Assembly: GCF_004801305.1 (NCBI RefSeq)
Contig: NZ_SSOD01000019.1
Coordinates: 37,152-101,151 of the forward strand
From: Pseudothauera rhizosphaerae
GTDB lineage: Bacteria; Pseudomonadota; Gammaproteobacteria; Burkholderiales; Rhodocyclaceae
Reading direction: 5' to 3'
Length of the DNA: 64,000 nucleotides
Below, in pieces: positions 1 through 8,475 of the stretch. Made by a program: the position numbers and the translations under genes. The notes below the pieces were generated by a model. It made no database searches. It was not told the origin of the DNA and saw nothing but the letters and a program-made list of their open reading frames with translations. How positions within the stretch are numbered: the first letter of the stretch is position 1; every line of letters begins with the position of its first letter.

Positions 1-381
1 AACCGGCGGCCGGTCGAACGCCTGGACGAGCCGCGCGCCTACCTGACCACCATCGCACGCGGCCTGGTCATCGACCACTGGCGCCGGCGCGACATCGAAC
101 AGGCATGGACCGAGGCCGTCGCCCATCTGCCCGAAGCGCAGGCCCCCTCCCCCGAAACCCGCGCGCTCGCGGTCGAAGCCCTGCTGCGCATCGACGCCAT
201 GCTCGACGGACTGCGCCCCAAGGTGCGCGAAGCCTTCCTGCTCTCCCAGCTCGACGGCCTCGGCTACCGCGAAATCGGCACGCGGCTGGGCGTCTCCGAG
301 CGCATGGTCAAGAAGTACATGGCGCAGGCCATGCTGGCCTGCGTGCTGGCGCTCGAGGACGGCGGCGGCCATGGCGGCTGA
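1..381 (+). CDS. ECF sigma factor, FecI-like (5' end cut off by the window)
   Basis: The reading frame is open from base 1, so only the C-terminal ~126 residues are present. They contain the end of region 2 (YLTTIARGLVIDHWRRRD) and a full region 4 helix-turn-helix (LRPKVREAFLLSQLDGLGYREIGTRLGVSERMVKKYM), both typical of iron-starvation sigma factors of the FecI/PvdS group. Such factors direct RNA polymerase to the promoter of a cognate TonB-dependent receptor when the FecR partner signals ligand binding. The stop codon overlaps the start of fecR by 11 bases, so the two are translationally coupled. The likely target is the receptor gene at 1476. Whether a Fur site precedes it cannot be seen. 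Confidence 0.9.
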   Translation, partial: NRRPVERLDEPRAYLTTIARGLVIDHWRRRDIEQAWTEAVAHLPEAQAPSPETRALAVEALLRIDAMLDGLRPKVREAFLLSQLDGLGYREIGTRLGVSERMVKKYMAQAMLACVLALEDGGGHGG

Positions 382-1393
382 GCCTGCCGCAGCGGCCGAC
401 CACGGCCCCCTCACCCAGGACGTGCTGCAACAGGCGGCGCAGTGGTTCGCGGTACTGGCCGACCACCGCACCACCGAAACGGAACGGCAGCGCTGGCAGG
501 CCTGGCTGGAAGCCGACGCGGCGCATCGGCGCGCCTGGCAGCGGGTGGAGTCCGTCAGCCAGCGTTTCGCCGAACTGCAGGCCGGCAGCCCGGCCGCGGC
601 CCATGCGGCGCTGCGCCGGACGCCCTCGCGCGGCCGGCGGCAGGCGCTGCGCGTGCTCGGCGGCGGCGGCGTGGCGCTGCTGGGCGCCTGGCTGCTCGCA
701 CGCGAACATCTGCTCGACGACCGCCGCCTGGCCGCACTGGCCGCATGGACCGCGGACGAGCGCACCACCGTCGGCGAAGTGCGCGAACTGCGGCTCGCGG
801 ACGGCGGAAGCCTGTGGCTCAACACCGCCAGCGCGGCGGACATCGACTACGGCGCGGACCTGCGCCGCATCGCGCTGCACGCCGGCGAGCTGCTGGTGCA
901 TACCGCGCCTGATCCGCAGCAGCCGCCCCGGCCGCTGGTGGTGGACACCCTGCACGGCCGCCTCACCGCGCTGGGAACCCGTTTCTCGGTAACCCTGGAA
1001 GACGGCGCCACACTGGTCTCGGTGTTCGATGGCGCGGTGGACGTGGCGCCGCGCGGCGGCCCCGCCCAGGTGCTCGGCGCCGGGCAGCAGGCCCGCTTCG
1101 ACCGCCGGACGGTCCATGCGCCGGCGGTGGCGGCCCGGGCGCGGGAAAGCTGGTCGCGCGGCCTGCTGGTGGCGGAAGACCGCCGGCTGGACGATTTCGT
1201 TGCCGAACTGGCGCGCTACGTGCCGCTGCAGCTCGAAGTGGCCCCCGAGGTCGCCGCACTGCGCCTGGTGGGCGTGTATCCGATGCGCGAGCCGGTGCAC
1301 GACTTCGGCCGCTGCATCGCCGCGCTGCAGGCAGCCTTGCCGGTCCGCGTCCACGTGATCGCCGACCGGCACTGGCGCATCGAGGCACGCTGA
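371..1393 (+). CDS. FecR-family anti-sigma regulator
   Basis: 340 residues. The N-terminal ~50 residues form a DUF4880-type anti-sigma domain (AAQWFAVLADHRTTETERQRW region). One transmembrane helix follows at about 90-112 (LRVLGGGGVALLGAWLL), then a periplasmic FecR domain (VREVREL-type strand with LADGGSLWLNTAS) and a short C-terminal DUF4974-like domain (LDDFVAELARYVPLQLEVAP). In this family the periplasmic part senses the signalling domain of a TonB-dependent receptor and the cytoplasmic part controls the sigma factor. The start overlaps the sigma-factor gene and the receptor follows after 82 bp, the classical fecI-fecR-fecA order. Confidence 0.9.
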   Translation: MAAEPAAAADHGPLTQDVLQQAAQWFAVLADHRTTETERQRWQAWLEADAAHRRAWQRVESVSQRFAELQAGSPAAAHAALRRTPSRGRRQALRVLGGGGVALLGAWLLAREHLLDDRRLAALAAWTADERTTVGEVRELRLADGGSLWLNTASAADIDYGADLRRIALHAGELLVHTAPDPQQPPRPLVVDTLHGRLTALGTRFSVTLEDGATLVSVFDGAVDVAPRGGPAQVLGAGQQARFDRRTVHAPAVAARARESWSRGLLVAEDRRLDDFVAELARYVPLQLEVAPEVAALRLVGVYPMREPVHDFGRCIAALQAALPVRVHVIADRHWRIEAR

Positions 1394-1475
1394 ACGCATC
1401 CGGCACGGTTCCCTTTTTTGCCCCTCCTCCGGCATCCGTTGTGAACACCCGCTCACACAACGACGGACCGGAACC

Positions 1476-4298
1476 ATGCCCAGACTCCAGACTTCCGCCC
1501 CCCTCCCCATCGCCGGGGCGCTGCGTGCCGCCCTGCCGGCGCTGCTCCTGTGCGCTTCCACGGCCGCGCTGCCGGTGCCGGCACGCGCGCAGCAGGAGAG
1601 CCCCGCCCAGGCGGCCATCCGCAGCTACGACATCCCGCCCGGCCCGCTGTCCTCGTCGCTGACCCGCTTCGCCGCCGAAGCCGGTGTGGCCCTTTCAGCG
1701 GACGCCGCCCTGCTCGGCGACCGCCACGGCCCCGGCCTGCACGGCAGCTACGACGTCGCCCACGGCTTCGCGCTGCTGCTTGCCGGCAGCGGCCTGGAGG
1801 CGGTGCGCGACGCCACCGGCACCTGGGTGCTGCGTCCGGCGCCGCGCCAGTCTCCCCACGTACTCGGCGAAGTGAGGGTGCATGCCGCCGCCGAATCCCT
1901 GGGCACCCAAGTCATCGGCCGCGGCACGCTGGACGCGGTGGGCCGCGGCAACGGCGACATCGGCAGCGCCTTGCGCGTGCTGCCCAACGTGCATTTCGAC
2001 AACGGCCAGTTGCACACCGGCCGCCAGGGCGAGATCGACCCGGCCGACATCAGCATCCACGGCTCGAAGTTCTACAACAACCTGTACCTGATGGACGGCA
2101 TGTCCCTCAACAACGACATCAACCCCGCCCAGCGCGCTGCCGACGGCACCACCGGCTCCAACAACAACTCCGCGCCGCCATCCGCCAGCCAGGGCTTCGC
2201 CATCGACACCAGCCTGCTGTGCAGCATCACCGTGCGCGACGCCAACGTGCCTGCCGAGTTCGGCCGCTTCTCGGGTGGCGTGATCGCCGCCGACACCTGC
2301 GCACCGACGCGCGATTTCGGCGGCCAGGTCTCGGTGGAGCGCACCCGCTCGGCATGGACCGAGTACCACCTCACCCCAACGCAGGAAGTCGAATATCCCC
2401 AATCGGCCGATGCCGACGCCCAGTCGGAATTCGACAAATGGACCTATCGCGCCGCGCTGCAGGGCAAACCGTCGGACGAGATCGGCCTGATCGCCAGCTT
2501 CGTGCGCAAGACCTCCGAGATTCCGCTGCGCGGCTACTCGGGCGGGCGGACCAGCGCCTCCGACAGCAACGGCAAGACCCAGCGCCGCGAAAGCGACGCC
2601 TTCTACGTGCGCGGCTTCTGGACGCCCCAGGGCGACCTCAGGGGCGACCTCTCCCTGCTCTACGCTCCCACCAGCGGGCAGTACTTCATCTCCAACGCGA
2701 AGAATTCGGATTTCGAACTGAAGAGCGGCGGCCACGGCATCAACCTCGGCCTGGAACATGCATTGGGCGGCGCACAGCTCAGCCACCGCCTGAGCTGGAA
2801 CAGGGTGGAAAGCTCGCGCGACGCGGACAGCACCACCTGGAAGGCCTGGCGCCGTTCCGCCGACAAGGACTGGGGCGTGCAGACCGGCACCGGCGCCACC
2901 GGCTGGATGAGCTACGAAGGCGGCTGGGGCGACATCGACCAGGAGCAGGAAACGCTCACCTACCAGGGCAAGGCCGACTGGGAGCCGATCAACCTGCTCG
3001 GCGTCGAGCACCGCCTCCAGGCCGGCGTCGAACTGCTCCGGCAGGAGCAGACCTATCATCGCAAGACGACCTACACCCAATACACCGCCTCGATCAACAC
3101 CAACACCTGCAACATGGTCGGCGGCGGCGTCGATACCGAGACCTGCTCGCTGTCCTCGCCGTGGAACGCGCCGACCTGGGCGGGGCAGTACCTCGCCAGC
3201 CGCCTGATCTACTTCGCCGGCGAGTTCGACGTCTCCAACACCAACCGCGCGCTGTTCATCCAGGACGAGATGCGCCTGGGAGACTTCCGCCTGCGCCTCG
3301 GCGCGCGCTACGACAACGACGACCTCGCCCCCGAGGCCACCCTGGCGCCCCGCTCGGCGCTGTTCTGGGACGTCTTCGGCAACGGCCTCACCCGCCTCGA
3401 AATGGGCGCCAACCGCTACTACAGCCGCAACTTCATGGCCTACTACGCGCAGGCCAAGCGTCTCGCGCTGCAAAGCTCCTCCCAGACCCGCACCATGAGC
3501 GGAGGCCTGCTCAACGACTGGGCCGCGCCGGTGATGGCGACCAACTGGAGGTGGTACCAGCTCGGCGACATGAAGGTGCCCTACGACGACGAACGCATGA
3601 TCGGCATCAGCCAGCAATGGCTCGGGCATACCTGGAGTCTGAAGCGCGTGCTGCGCGAAAGCCGCGACGAAATGGTGCTGCACCTGCGTTCCGCGGCCAA
3701 CTACTACTGGGACAACAGCGGCTACTCGGACGCCAAGACGTGGGCGCTGAGCGTGGAAAGCGACCGCCCGATCCGCCTGGGCAACACCTCCACCACGCTG
3801 ATGTTCAGCGTCGACCACACCGACCTGGAGACGTCGCACGCCGACTACTCCGACACCCTCAACGACATCTCCGGCGACCTCAGCCGCACCATCATCTACG
3901 ACGGCAAGGCCATTCCATGGGCCGAGCGCCCCGCGCAGAACTACACCCGCCCGTGGAGCGCCCGCCTGCTGGTGAACACCGAGATCCCCGCCGCCCGCCT
4001 GACCATCGGCAACTTCTTCCGCATCCGCGACGGCTTCGAGAAGATGGTGGACACCGGCGTCTCCGTGCCCCACGGCGACGGCACCGCGCGCATCTGGGAC
4101 AAGCGCAAGTTCGGCAAGGCCATCACCTGGGATCTGCGCCTGAACTGGAGCCTGCCGGTCACGCAGGGGCAGGAGGCCTTCGTCAACCTGACCATCGAGA
4201 ACCTGCTCGACCGCAAGAACGACATCGAGAACAGCGGCACCGAACTGGTTTACGAAAAAGGCCGCCAGTTCTGGCTCGAACTCGGCTACCGCTTCTAG
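1476..4298 (+). CDS. TonB-dependent outer-membrane transducer/receptor with STN domain
   Basis: 940 residues. A signal peptide ends near ARAQQ. It is followed by an STN (secretin/TonB N-terminal) signalling domain (SYDIPPGPLSSSLTRFAAEAGVALSAD region, residues ~50-125), a TonB-box-like stretch (LGEVRVHA), a plug domain (ISIHGSKFYNNLYLMDGMSLN) and a long beta-barrel ending in YRF, the usual C-terminal aromatic. The STN domain matches the upstream FecI/FecR pair, so this is a cell-surface signalling receptor. The ligand is not evident: the plug is longer than in typical siderophore receptors and includes an Asn/Ser-rich insertion (TTGSNNNSAPP). The 82-bp leader holds an imperfect inverted repeat (GTTGTG...CACAAC) near 1437-1461. 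Confidence 0.9.
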   Translation: MPRLQTSAPLPIAGALRAALPALLLCASTAALPVPARAQQESPAQAAIRSYDIPPGPLSSSLTRFAAEAGVALSADAALLGDRHGPGLHGSYDVAHGFALLLAGSGLEAVRDATGTWVLRPAPRQSPHVLGEVRVHAAAESLGTQVIGRGTLDAVGRGNGDIGSALRVLPNVHFDNGQLHTGRQGEIDPADISIHGSKFYNNLYLMDGMSLNNDINPAQRAADGTTGSNNNSAPPSASQGFAIDTSLLCSITVRDANVPAEFGRFSGGVIAADTCAPTRDFGGQVSVERTRSAWTEYHLTPTQEVEYPQSADADAQSEFDKWTYRAALQGKPSDEIGLIASFVRKTSEIPLRGYSGGRTSASDSNGKTQRRESDAFYVRGFWTPQGDLRGDLSLLYAPTSGQYFISNAKNSDFELKSGGHGINLGLEHALGGAQLSHRLSWNRVESSRDADSTTWKAWRRSADKDWGVQTGTGATGWMSYEGGWGDIDQEQETLTYQGKADWEPINLLGVEHRLQAGVELLRQEQTYHRKTTYTQYTASINTNTCNMVGGGVDTETCSLSSPWNAPTWAGQYLASRLIYFAGEFDVSNTNRALFIQDEMRLGDFRLRLGARYDNDDLAPEATLAPRSALFWDVFGNGLTRLEMGANRYYSRNFMAYYAQAKRLALQSSSQTRTMSGGLLNDWAAPVMATNWRWYQLGDMKVPYDDERMIGISQQWLGHTWSLKRVLRESRDEMVLHLRSAANYYWDNSGYSDAKTWALSVESDRPIRLGNTSTTLMFSVDHTDLETSHADYSDTLNDISGDLSRTIIYDGKAIPWAERPAQNYTRPWSARLLVNTEIPAARLTIGNFFRIRDGFEKMVDTGVSVPHGDGTARIWDKRKFGKAITWDLRLNWSLPVTQGQEAFVNLTIENLLDRKNDIENSGTELVYEKGRQFWLELGYRF

Positions 4299-4310
4299 GC
4301 CCACCGCGGC

Positions 4311-4332
4311 GGCGCCCGGCTTGCCGGGCGCC
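4311..4332. repeat. Perfect 10-bp inverted repeat between receptor and di-haem gene
   Basis: GGCGCCCGGC and GCCGGGCGCC are separated by only TT, immediately after the receptor stop codon and before the start of the di-haem protein gene. No run of T follows, so it is not a canonical intrinsic terminator. It could moderate transcription or protect the upstream mRNA. Confidence 0.6.
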
Positions 4333-4359
4333 GCCCATCCTGCCGGACATCTCCACGAC

Positions 4360-5508
4360 ATGAAACAACCGCCCGCCCATCCGCTCATCCGCCGCGCCTG
4401 CCGCCGGGGTGCCCGACTCGCCGCCCTGGCCGGCGCGCTGCTGGCCTGGCCCGCGGCGGCGGCCTGTACCCTGCCCGACGACGGCTGGGATGCCGCCTGC
4501 CTGCGCGCCGTCTACACCCGCGACATCGCCCACTGGCCCCCGCCCCAGGGCGTGGATCGCACGGACTGGCGCGAGATGGCGCCAGTCGGTACGCTGGCCG
4601 CACCGGCTCCTCAGCCCACCCGCGCGGCGCTGGGCGAACGGCTGTTCTTCGATCCGCGCCTGTCGCGCTCCGACCTGCTCGCCTGCGTCAGTTGCCACCG
4701 CCCCGGCCACGGCTTTGCCGACACCCAGGCCGTGTCGGCCGGGCACGAGGGCCGGCTGGGCACGCGCAACGCGCCCACCGTGCTGGGCGCGGCACACGCC
4801 CCCGCGCTGTTCTGGGACGGCCGCGCCGCCACGCTGGAAGCGCAGGCCAGCGGACCGATCGCCCATCCGGACGAGATGGCGATGCCCCTCGACGAACTGC
4901 CCGGCAAGCTCGCCGCCCTCGACGACTACGAGGCCGCCTTCACCCGCGCCTTCGCCGGCGAGTCCGCCGGGAACGGCCAGGGCGCGGTGACCCTGGCCCG
5001 CATCGCCGCCGCGCTGGCCGCCTACCAGCGCACGCTGCTGCCGCCCGAAACGCGCTTCGACCGCTTCCTGGCCGGTGAGCGCGGCGCACTCGACGACCGC
5101 GAACTGCTCGGCCTGCACCTGTTCCGCACCAAGGGGCGCTGCATGACCTGCCACGACGGCCCGCTGCTCACGGACAACCGCTTCCACAACCTGGGACTGA
5201 CCTGGTACGGCCGGCAGTACGAGGACCTGGGACGCTACGGGGTGACCGGCGATCCCGTCGACGTGGGCCGCTTCCGCACGCCGACCTTGCGCCAGGTGGC
5301 GCACACCGGCCCGTGGATGCACAACGGCCGCTTTCCCAGCCTGCGCGGCATCCTCAACATGTACAACGCCGGCATGCCGCAGCCCAAACCGGCCAACGCG
5401 GAACAGGCCCGCGACCCGCTGTTCCCGAAGACCTCGGAACTGCTGCGGCCGCTGGACCTGACGCCGGAGGAACTCGACGCGCTGGAGGCCTTCCTGGCGG
5501 TGCTGTAG
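4360..5508 (+). CDS. Di-haem cytochrome c peroxidase / MauG-family protein
   Basis: 382 residues with an N-terminal signal peptide (LAALAGALLAWPAAAA). Two c-type haem motifs, CVSCH and CMTCH, lie about 150 residues apart. Family signatures include FFDPRLSRS, RNAPTVLGAAHAPALFWDGRAATLEAQ and FRTPTLRQVAHTGPWMHNGRFPSL. The ATG at 4360 is preferred over an in-frame start at 4321 because it directly precedes the signal peptide. CcpA enzymes reduce peroxide in the periplasm; MauG/MbnH relatives oxidise protein residues. It sits in the same direction 61 bp after a FecIR-regulated receptor, a context that recalls methanobactin uptake loci, where a MauG homologue (MbnH) accompanies a TonB receptor. No MbnP-like partner is visible. 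Confidence 0.88.
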   Translation: MKQPPAHPLIRRACRRGARLAALAGALLAWPAAAACTLPDDGWDAACLRAVYTRDIAHWPPPQGVDRTDWREMAPVGTLAAPAPQPTRAALGERLFFDPRLSRSDLLACVSCHRPGHGFADTQAVSAGHEGRLGTRNAPTVLGAAHAPALFWDGRAATLEAQASGPIAHPDEMAMPLDELPGKLAALDDYEAAFTRAFAGESAGNGQGAVTLARIAAALAAYQRTLLPPETRFDRFLAGERGALDDRELLGLHLFRTKGRCMTCHDGPLLTDNRFHNLGLTWYGRQYEDLGRYGVTGDPVDVGRFRTPTLRQVAHTGPWMHNGRFPSLRGILNMYNAGMPQPKPANAEQARDPLFPKTSELLRPLDLTPEELDALEAFLAVL

Positions 5509-5525
5509 CGTGGGTTGGGCGAGGA

Positions 5526-5601
5526 GTGGGAGCGGGCTTGCCCGCGATTGCTGCGTCCTCGGCACCCCGAACCGCCCCATCGCGGGCAAGCCCGCTCCCA
5601 C
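5526..5601. repeat. REP-like inverted pair, copy 1
   Basis: A 23-bp arm beginning GTGGGAGCGGGCTTGC (5526-5548) is repeated exactly in inverted orientation at 5579-5601, with a 30-bp non-conserved loop. The same 23-bp arms occur at 49224-49294. Each arm itself contains a small GCGGGC/GCCCGC palindrome. This is the architecture of REP/REPIN elements, best known from Pseudomonas. It lies between two convergent genes, where it may also stop transcription. Confidence 0.85.
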
Positions 5602-5615
5602 GGGTGTGTTCCGGT

Positions 5616-6002
5616 TTACTCGGCGATGATCTTGCGCACACCCGACAGATAGGCGTCGCCGTAATCGATCACCGCGTCCCGGTTCTGCCCTTCGGTGGCG
5701 AAATGGAGGTCCGCGGCGGTTTCGGAGAGGGAGCGCAGTTCGGCGTTGATGGCCTTCAGCGAATCCTCGATGGTGTAGCACAGGCTGTGGATGTCGTGCA
5801 TGTCGTACTCGCCCACCTCGCCCGCCAGCAGTTCGGCCAGCTTCTTGTTGGCGTCGCGCAGGATGGCCACGGTCTCCTCGATGTTGCCGCCCTTCTTGGC
5901 CTGGTAGTGGTCCACGCGCGGCGGCTGGGGATCGGCGGCGTGGGCGGCGGGCGCCAGCGCGGTGCAGGCGGCCAGGGCGGCGAGGGTGAGGATCTTCTTC
6001 AT
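5616..6002 (-). CDS. Small exported protein of unknown function (DUF6746-like)
   Basis: 128 residues. It has a clear signal peptide (MKKILTLAALAACTALAPAAHA) and a mature part that looks all-helical (GNIEETVAILRDANKKLAELL...YDMHDIHSLCYTIEDSLKAINAEL). It contains a single cysteine and no recognised catalytic motif. It resembles a family of short periplasmic proteins that I recall as DUF6746, but that assignment is from memory. The gene starts 28 bp after the flavoprotein reductase gene and is probably the last gene of that iron-linked operon. Confidence 0.75.
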   Translation of the reverse strand: MKKILTLAALAACTALAPAAHAADPQPPRVDHYQAKKGGNIEETVAILRDANKKLAELLAGEVGEYDMHDIHSLCYTIEDSLKAINAELRSLSETAADLHFATEGQNRDAVIDYGDAYLSGVRKIIAE

Positions 6003-6030
6003 CTGGACTCCTTGATGGTTGCTCGGTGAA

Positions 6031-7401
6031 TCAGTAGATGTCCCGCCGGTAGCGCCCTGCGGCCGCCAGTTGCGCGAGCCGTCCGGCGCCGAGGATGCCG
6101 GCGAGGGTGTCGTGCACGGCCGGCCCCATGCCCACGGCGTTGCCGCACACGTAGATGGCGGCGCCCCCGGCGACCCATTCGCGCAGCGTGTCCGCGGCGC
6201 GGGCGAGGCGGTGCTGCACGTATTCGGGGGACGAACCGTCGCGGGAGAACACGCGGTCGCAGCGCGCCAGCAGGTCGGCCCGTTCCAGCGCGGCGAGTTC
6301 GTCGGCGTGGAAACCGTCGTGGGCGGCGTTGCGCTCGCCGAACACCAGCCAGTTGCGCCCGTCGCCCCGCCGCGCGCGCTGGCGCAGGAGGGCCAGCAGG
6401 CCGGCGAGACCCGTGCCGTTGCCCACCAGGATCAGCGGGCGGGCGGCGTTGTCGCCGAGGCGGAAATTCGGATGGGCGCGGATGCGCCCCTGGAACACGT
6501 TGCCGGATGCCCCCGCGCCGGTGAGCAGGGACGACATCCGCCCCGGCTCGCCGTCCGGCCCGCGGATCACGCGCACCAGCAGGTGCACTGCGCCGTCTTC
6601 CGGCAGCGAGGCGATGCTGTAGTCGCGCGGGCGGGCGTCCGCGCCCGGGGGGACGAGTTGCAGCAGGTCGCCCGCCTCCCACCGCGGCAGCGCTACGGAC
6701 GCGGCGTCGGCCTCGGGCCCCGCGACCGCTTCCAGTTCCACGTGATGCACCGGCTGCCCGGCGCTGCCGGGGTTGAGGTGGCGGCTGGCGCGCACCCGCC
6801 AGTAGCCCATGACCGGCGCAACGGCGCCGTTCGGCTCCGCCAGGCCGGCGAAGCTCGCCAGGCGGTGGCGCCAGGTTTCCAGCGCCGCCGGGTCGGCGCG
6901 GTCCACTTCCACGCGCTCGAACAGCGCCGCGGCGCCGCAGTCGCGCAGCCAGCCGTCCAGCGCGCGGCCGAAGGCGCAGTAACGCGCATAGGAGCGGTCG
7001 CCCAGGGCCAGCAGGCCGTAGCGCAGGGCGCCGAGCTGCGGTCGGCCGCCCATGATCCGGTCCACGAAGGCGGCGGCGTTATCCGGCGGATCGCCTTCAC
7101 CGGTGGTGCTGGCGACGAAGAGCGCCTTCCCGCAGGTCTGCAGATCGGCCGCGGAGAGTTCGCCCAGGGCCGCCAGGCGCGCCCCGACCCCGGCGGCGCC
7201 CAGCGCCCGCACCGCCTCTTCGGCCAGTTCGCGGCCGAGTCCGCTCTGGCTGCCATAGGCCACCAGCACGGTGCCGGAACCGGCAGCCGCGGCCGTGCCG
7301 TGGCGCTTGCGGAAACTCGTGCGCACCCGCAGGCACAGGGCCGCATAGGCCGCCACGACCCCCGCGGCGGCGGCCAGGCGGGGCAGTTCCAGGGTGATCA
7401 T
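6031..7401 (-). CDS. CysJ-like flavoprotein reductase (flavodoxin + FNR domains), membrane anchored
   Basis: 456 residues. An N-terminal hydrophobic segment (LAAAAGVVAAYAALCL) is followed by a flavodoxin domain (VLVAYGSQSGLGRELAEEA; STTGEGDPPDNA), then an FAD-binding ferredoxin-reductase domain (RDYSIASLPEDG for FAD, GNGTGLAGLLALLR for NADPH, and a C-terminal YVCGNAVGMGPAV). The ATG at 7401 is chosen because upstream in-frame codons run into an intergenic repeat. It resembles the flavoprotein subunit of sulfite reductase, but no haemoprotein subunit or cysteine-biosynthesis gene is nearby. In its PepSY/DUF2271/DUF4198 setting, a role as ferric-siderophore or haem reductase is more likely (inference). 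Confidence 0.85.
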   Translation of the reverse strand: MITLELPRLAAAAGVVAAYAALCLRVRTSFRKRHGTAAAAGSGTVLVAYGSQSGLGRELAEEAVRALGAAGVGARLAALGELSAADLQTCGKALFVASTTGEGDPPDNAAAFVDRIMGGRPQLGALRYGLLALGDRSYARYCAFGRALDGWLRDCGAAALFERVEVDRADPAALETWRHRLASFAGLAEPNGAVAPVMGYWRVRASRHLNPGSAGQPVHHVELEAVAGPEADAASVALPRWEAGDLLQLVPPGADARPRDYSIASLPEDGAVHLLVRVIRGPDGEPGRMSSLLTGAGASGNVFQGRIRAHPNFRLGDNAARPLILVGNGTGLAGLLALLRQRARRGDGRNWLVFGERNAAHDGFHADELAALERADLLARCDRVFSRDGSSPEYVQHRLARAADTLREWVAGGAAIYVCGNAVGMGPAVHDTLAGILGAGRLAQLAAAGRYRRDIY

Positions 7402-7414
7402 GCGGCCGGATGCA

Positions 7415-7592
7415 GGCTTCGTCCCTCCCCCTTCAAGGGGGGCGAAGCCGGGGTTTCGCGAAGCACTGCTTCGCGCCGGCTGAACGGGCAGGCTGTGCAA
7501 AGCCTGCCCCGGACGGTCAGGAGGGGGATGGGGTTCGGTGCAGACTGGCGATAAACCCATCCCCACCCCGACCCTCCCCTTGAAGGGGAGGG
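7415..7592. repeat. Cluster of nested inverted repeats in the intergenic space
   Basis: The 232-bp gap between the flavoprotein gene and the DUF4198 gene contains no gene. It holds several hairpins in series: CCCCCTT-C-AAGGGGG (7427-7441), enclosed by GGCTTCG/CGAAGCC; CGCGAAGCA/TGCTTCGCG (about 7457-7475); GGGCAGGCT/AGCCTGCCC (about 7486-7509); and a CCCTCCCCTTGAAGGGGAGGG palindrome-like stretch near 7572-7592, similar to the first hairpin. It looks like a small mosaic of intergenic repeats lying within an otherwise co-directional operon. Confidence 0.7.
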
Positions 7593-7633
7593 AGTACACA
7601 CCCCGCCCTTCGACTGGCTCGGGGCGAACGGCG

Positions 7634-8437
7634 TCACTGCGGCAGCACCTCCAGCGTGGCGGTGTAGGACAGGCGGCGCTCGATCTTCTGATCGCCGCTG
7701 CTGGGGCCGGCGATCATGGCGGTCAGGTAGTAGCGCCCCGGCTCGGCAAAGGTGTGGGTGAAGCGGCCCTGGGCGTCGGTGACCAGCTTGACCTTGCCAA
7801 GCTCGTCGCGATAGCGCGTGTCGCCGGCGATCAGGGTCGCCTCCACACCGGCCGTGGGCTTGCCATCCACGGTGAAGGCCAGCGTGGCGGCCTCGCCCGC
7901 GTAGAGGTCGTTGGGGTGGGTCACCGGCACCAGCTCCAGGCCCTGGCCGGTGGCCTTGACCGCACTCGGCTTGCCGACGGTGACGAAGGTTTCCACGCGG
8001 GACACGCCCTCGCGCACCACCAGCTCGGCGGCGTCGGCCGGCACCTTGCTCGCCAGATCCGCCTTCGGGCCGCGCCAGCGCTTGGTTTCCGTGCCTTCCT
8101 TCCAGCTCGCCATCAGGCTGGAATTCACCATGGCCAGGCGGTAGGTGCCGTCGGCCTGCAGGTTGGCGTCGAACACCGTGCGCAACTGGCCCTGCACCAG
8201 GTTTTCCGGCTGGACGGCGCTGCCGTCCGGTGCGGTGATGAAGAGGTTGTCGCGCACCATCAGCGGGCGGTGGTTGAAATAGAACAGGTCGTTGGACACG
8301 GCGCCGTCCACGGTGATGTAGCCGGCCTTGGAGAGCACGGTGGAGGACGGCAGCAGCCACACTTCGTGGGCCTGAGCCAGCGGGGCGCCGAGGGCCAGGG
8401 CGAGGGCGGCGAGGGCGGAGCTTTTGCGCAGATTCAT
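7634..8437 (-). CDS. DUF4198 periplasmic protein
   Basis: 267 residues with signal peptide MNLRKSSALAALALALGAPLAQA, followed at once by HEVWLLPSSTVL, the hallmark start of the mature DUF4198 domain (an N-terminal His-Glu-x-Trp that suggests metal binding). The rest is beta-rich, with an Ig-like carboxypeptidase-regulatory type repeat (AATLAFTVDGKPTAGVEATLI...DAQGRFTHTFAEPGRYYLTA). Members are commonly found beside TonB receptors and PepSY proteins in metal-responsive loci. It lies 38 bp downstream of the DUF2271 gene. The exact function is unknown. Confidence 0.85.
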   Translation of the reverse strand: MNLRKSSALAALALALGAPLAQAHEVWLLPSSTVLSKAGYITVDGAVSNDLFYFNHRPLMVRDNLFITAPDGSAVQPENLVQGQLRTVFDANLQADGTYRLAMVNSSLMASWKEGTETKRWRGPKADLASKVPADAAELVVREGVSRVETFVTVGKPSAVKATGQGLELVPVTHPNDLYAGEAATLAFTVDGKPTAGVEATLIAGDTRYRDELGKVKLVTDAQGRFTHTFAEPGRYYLTAMIAGPSSGDQKIERRLSYTATLEVLPQ

Positions 8438-8475
8438 CGTTTTTTCCTCTTGGCGGAGTCTTGACGGAGAGCGGA

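Noticed and set aside
308..1618. 436-codon minus-strand frame over fecR
   Set aside because: Antisense to a clear FecR gene; no recognisable domain.
1550..4363. 937-codon frame overlapping the first TonB receptor in another frame, and an 897-codon frame on the opposite strand
   Set aside because: Composition is Arg/Pro/His- or Val/Gly-rich without motifs, while the receptor frame has full domain structure.
4360..6002. MbnP partner for the MauG-like protein in the small exported protein at 5616
   Set aside because: That protein is on the other strand, is helical and short, and lacks the Cys/Trp/Met-rich copper site expected for MbnP.
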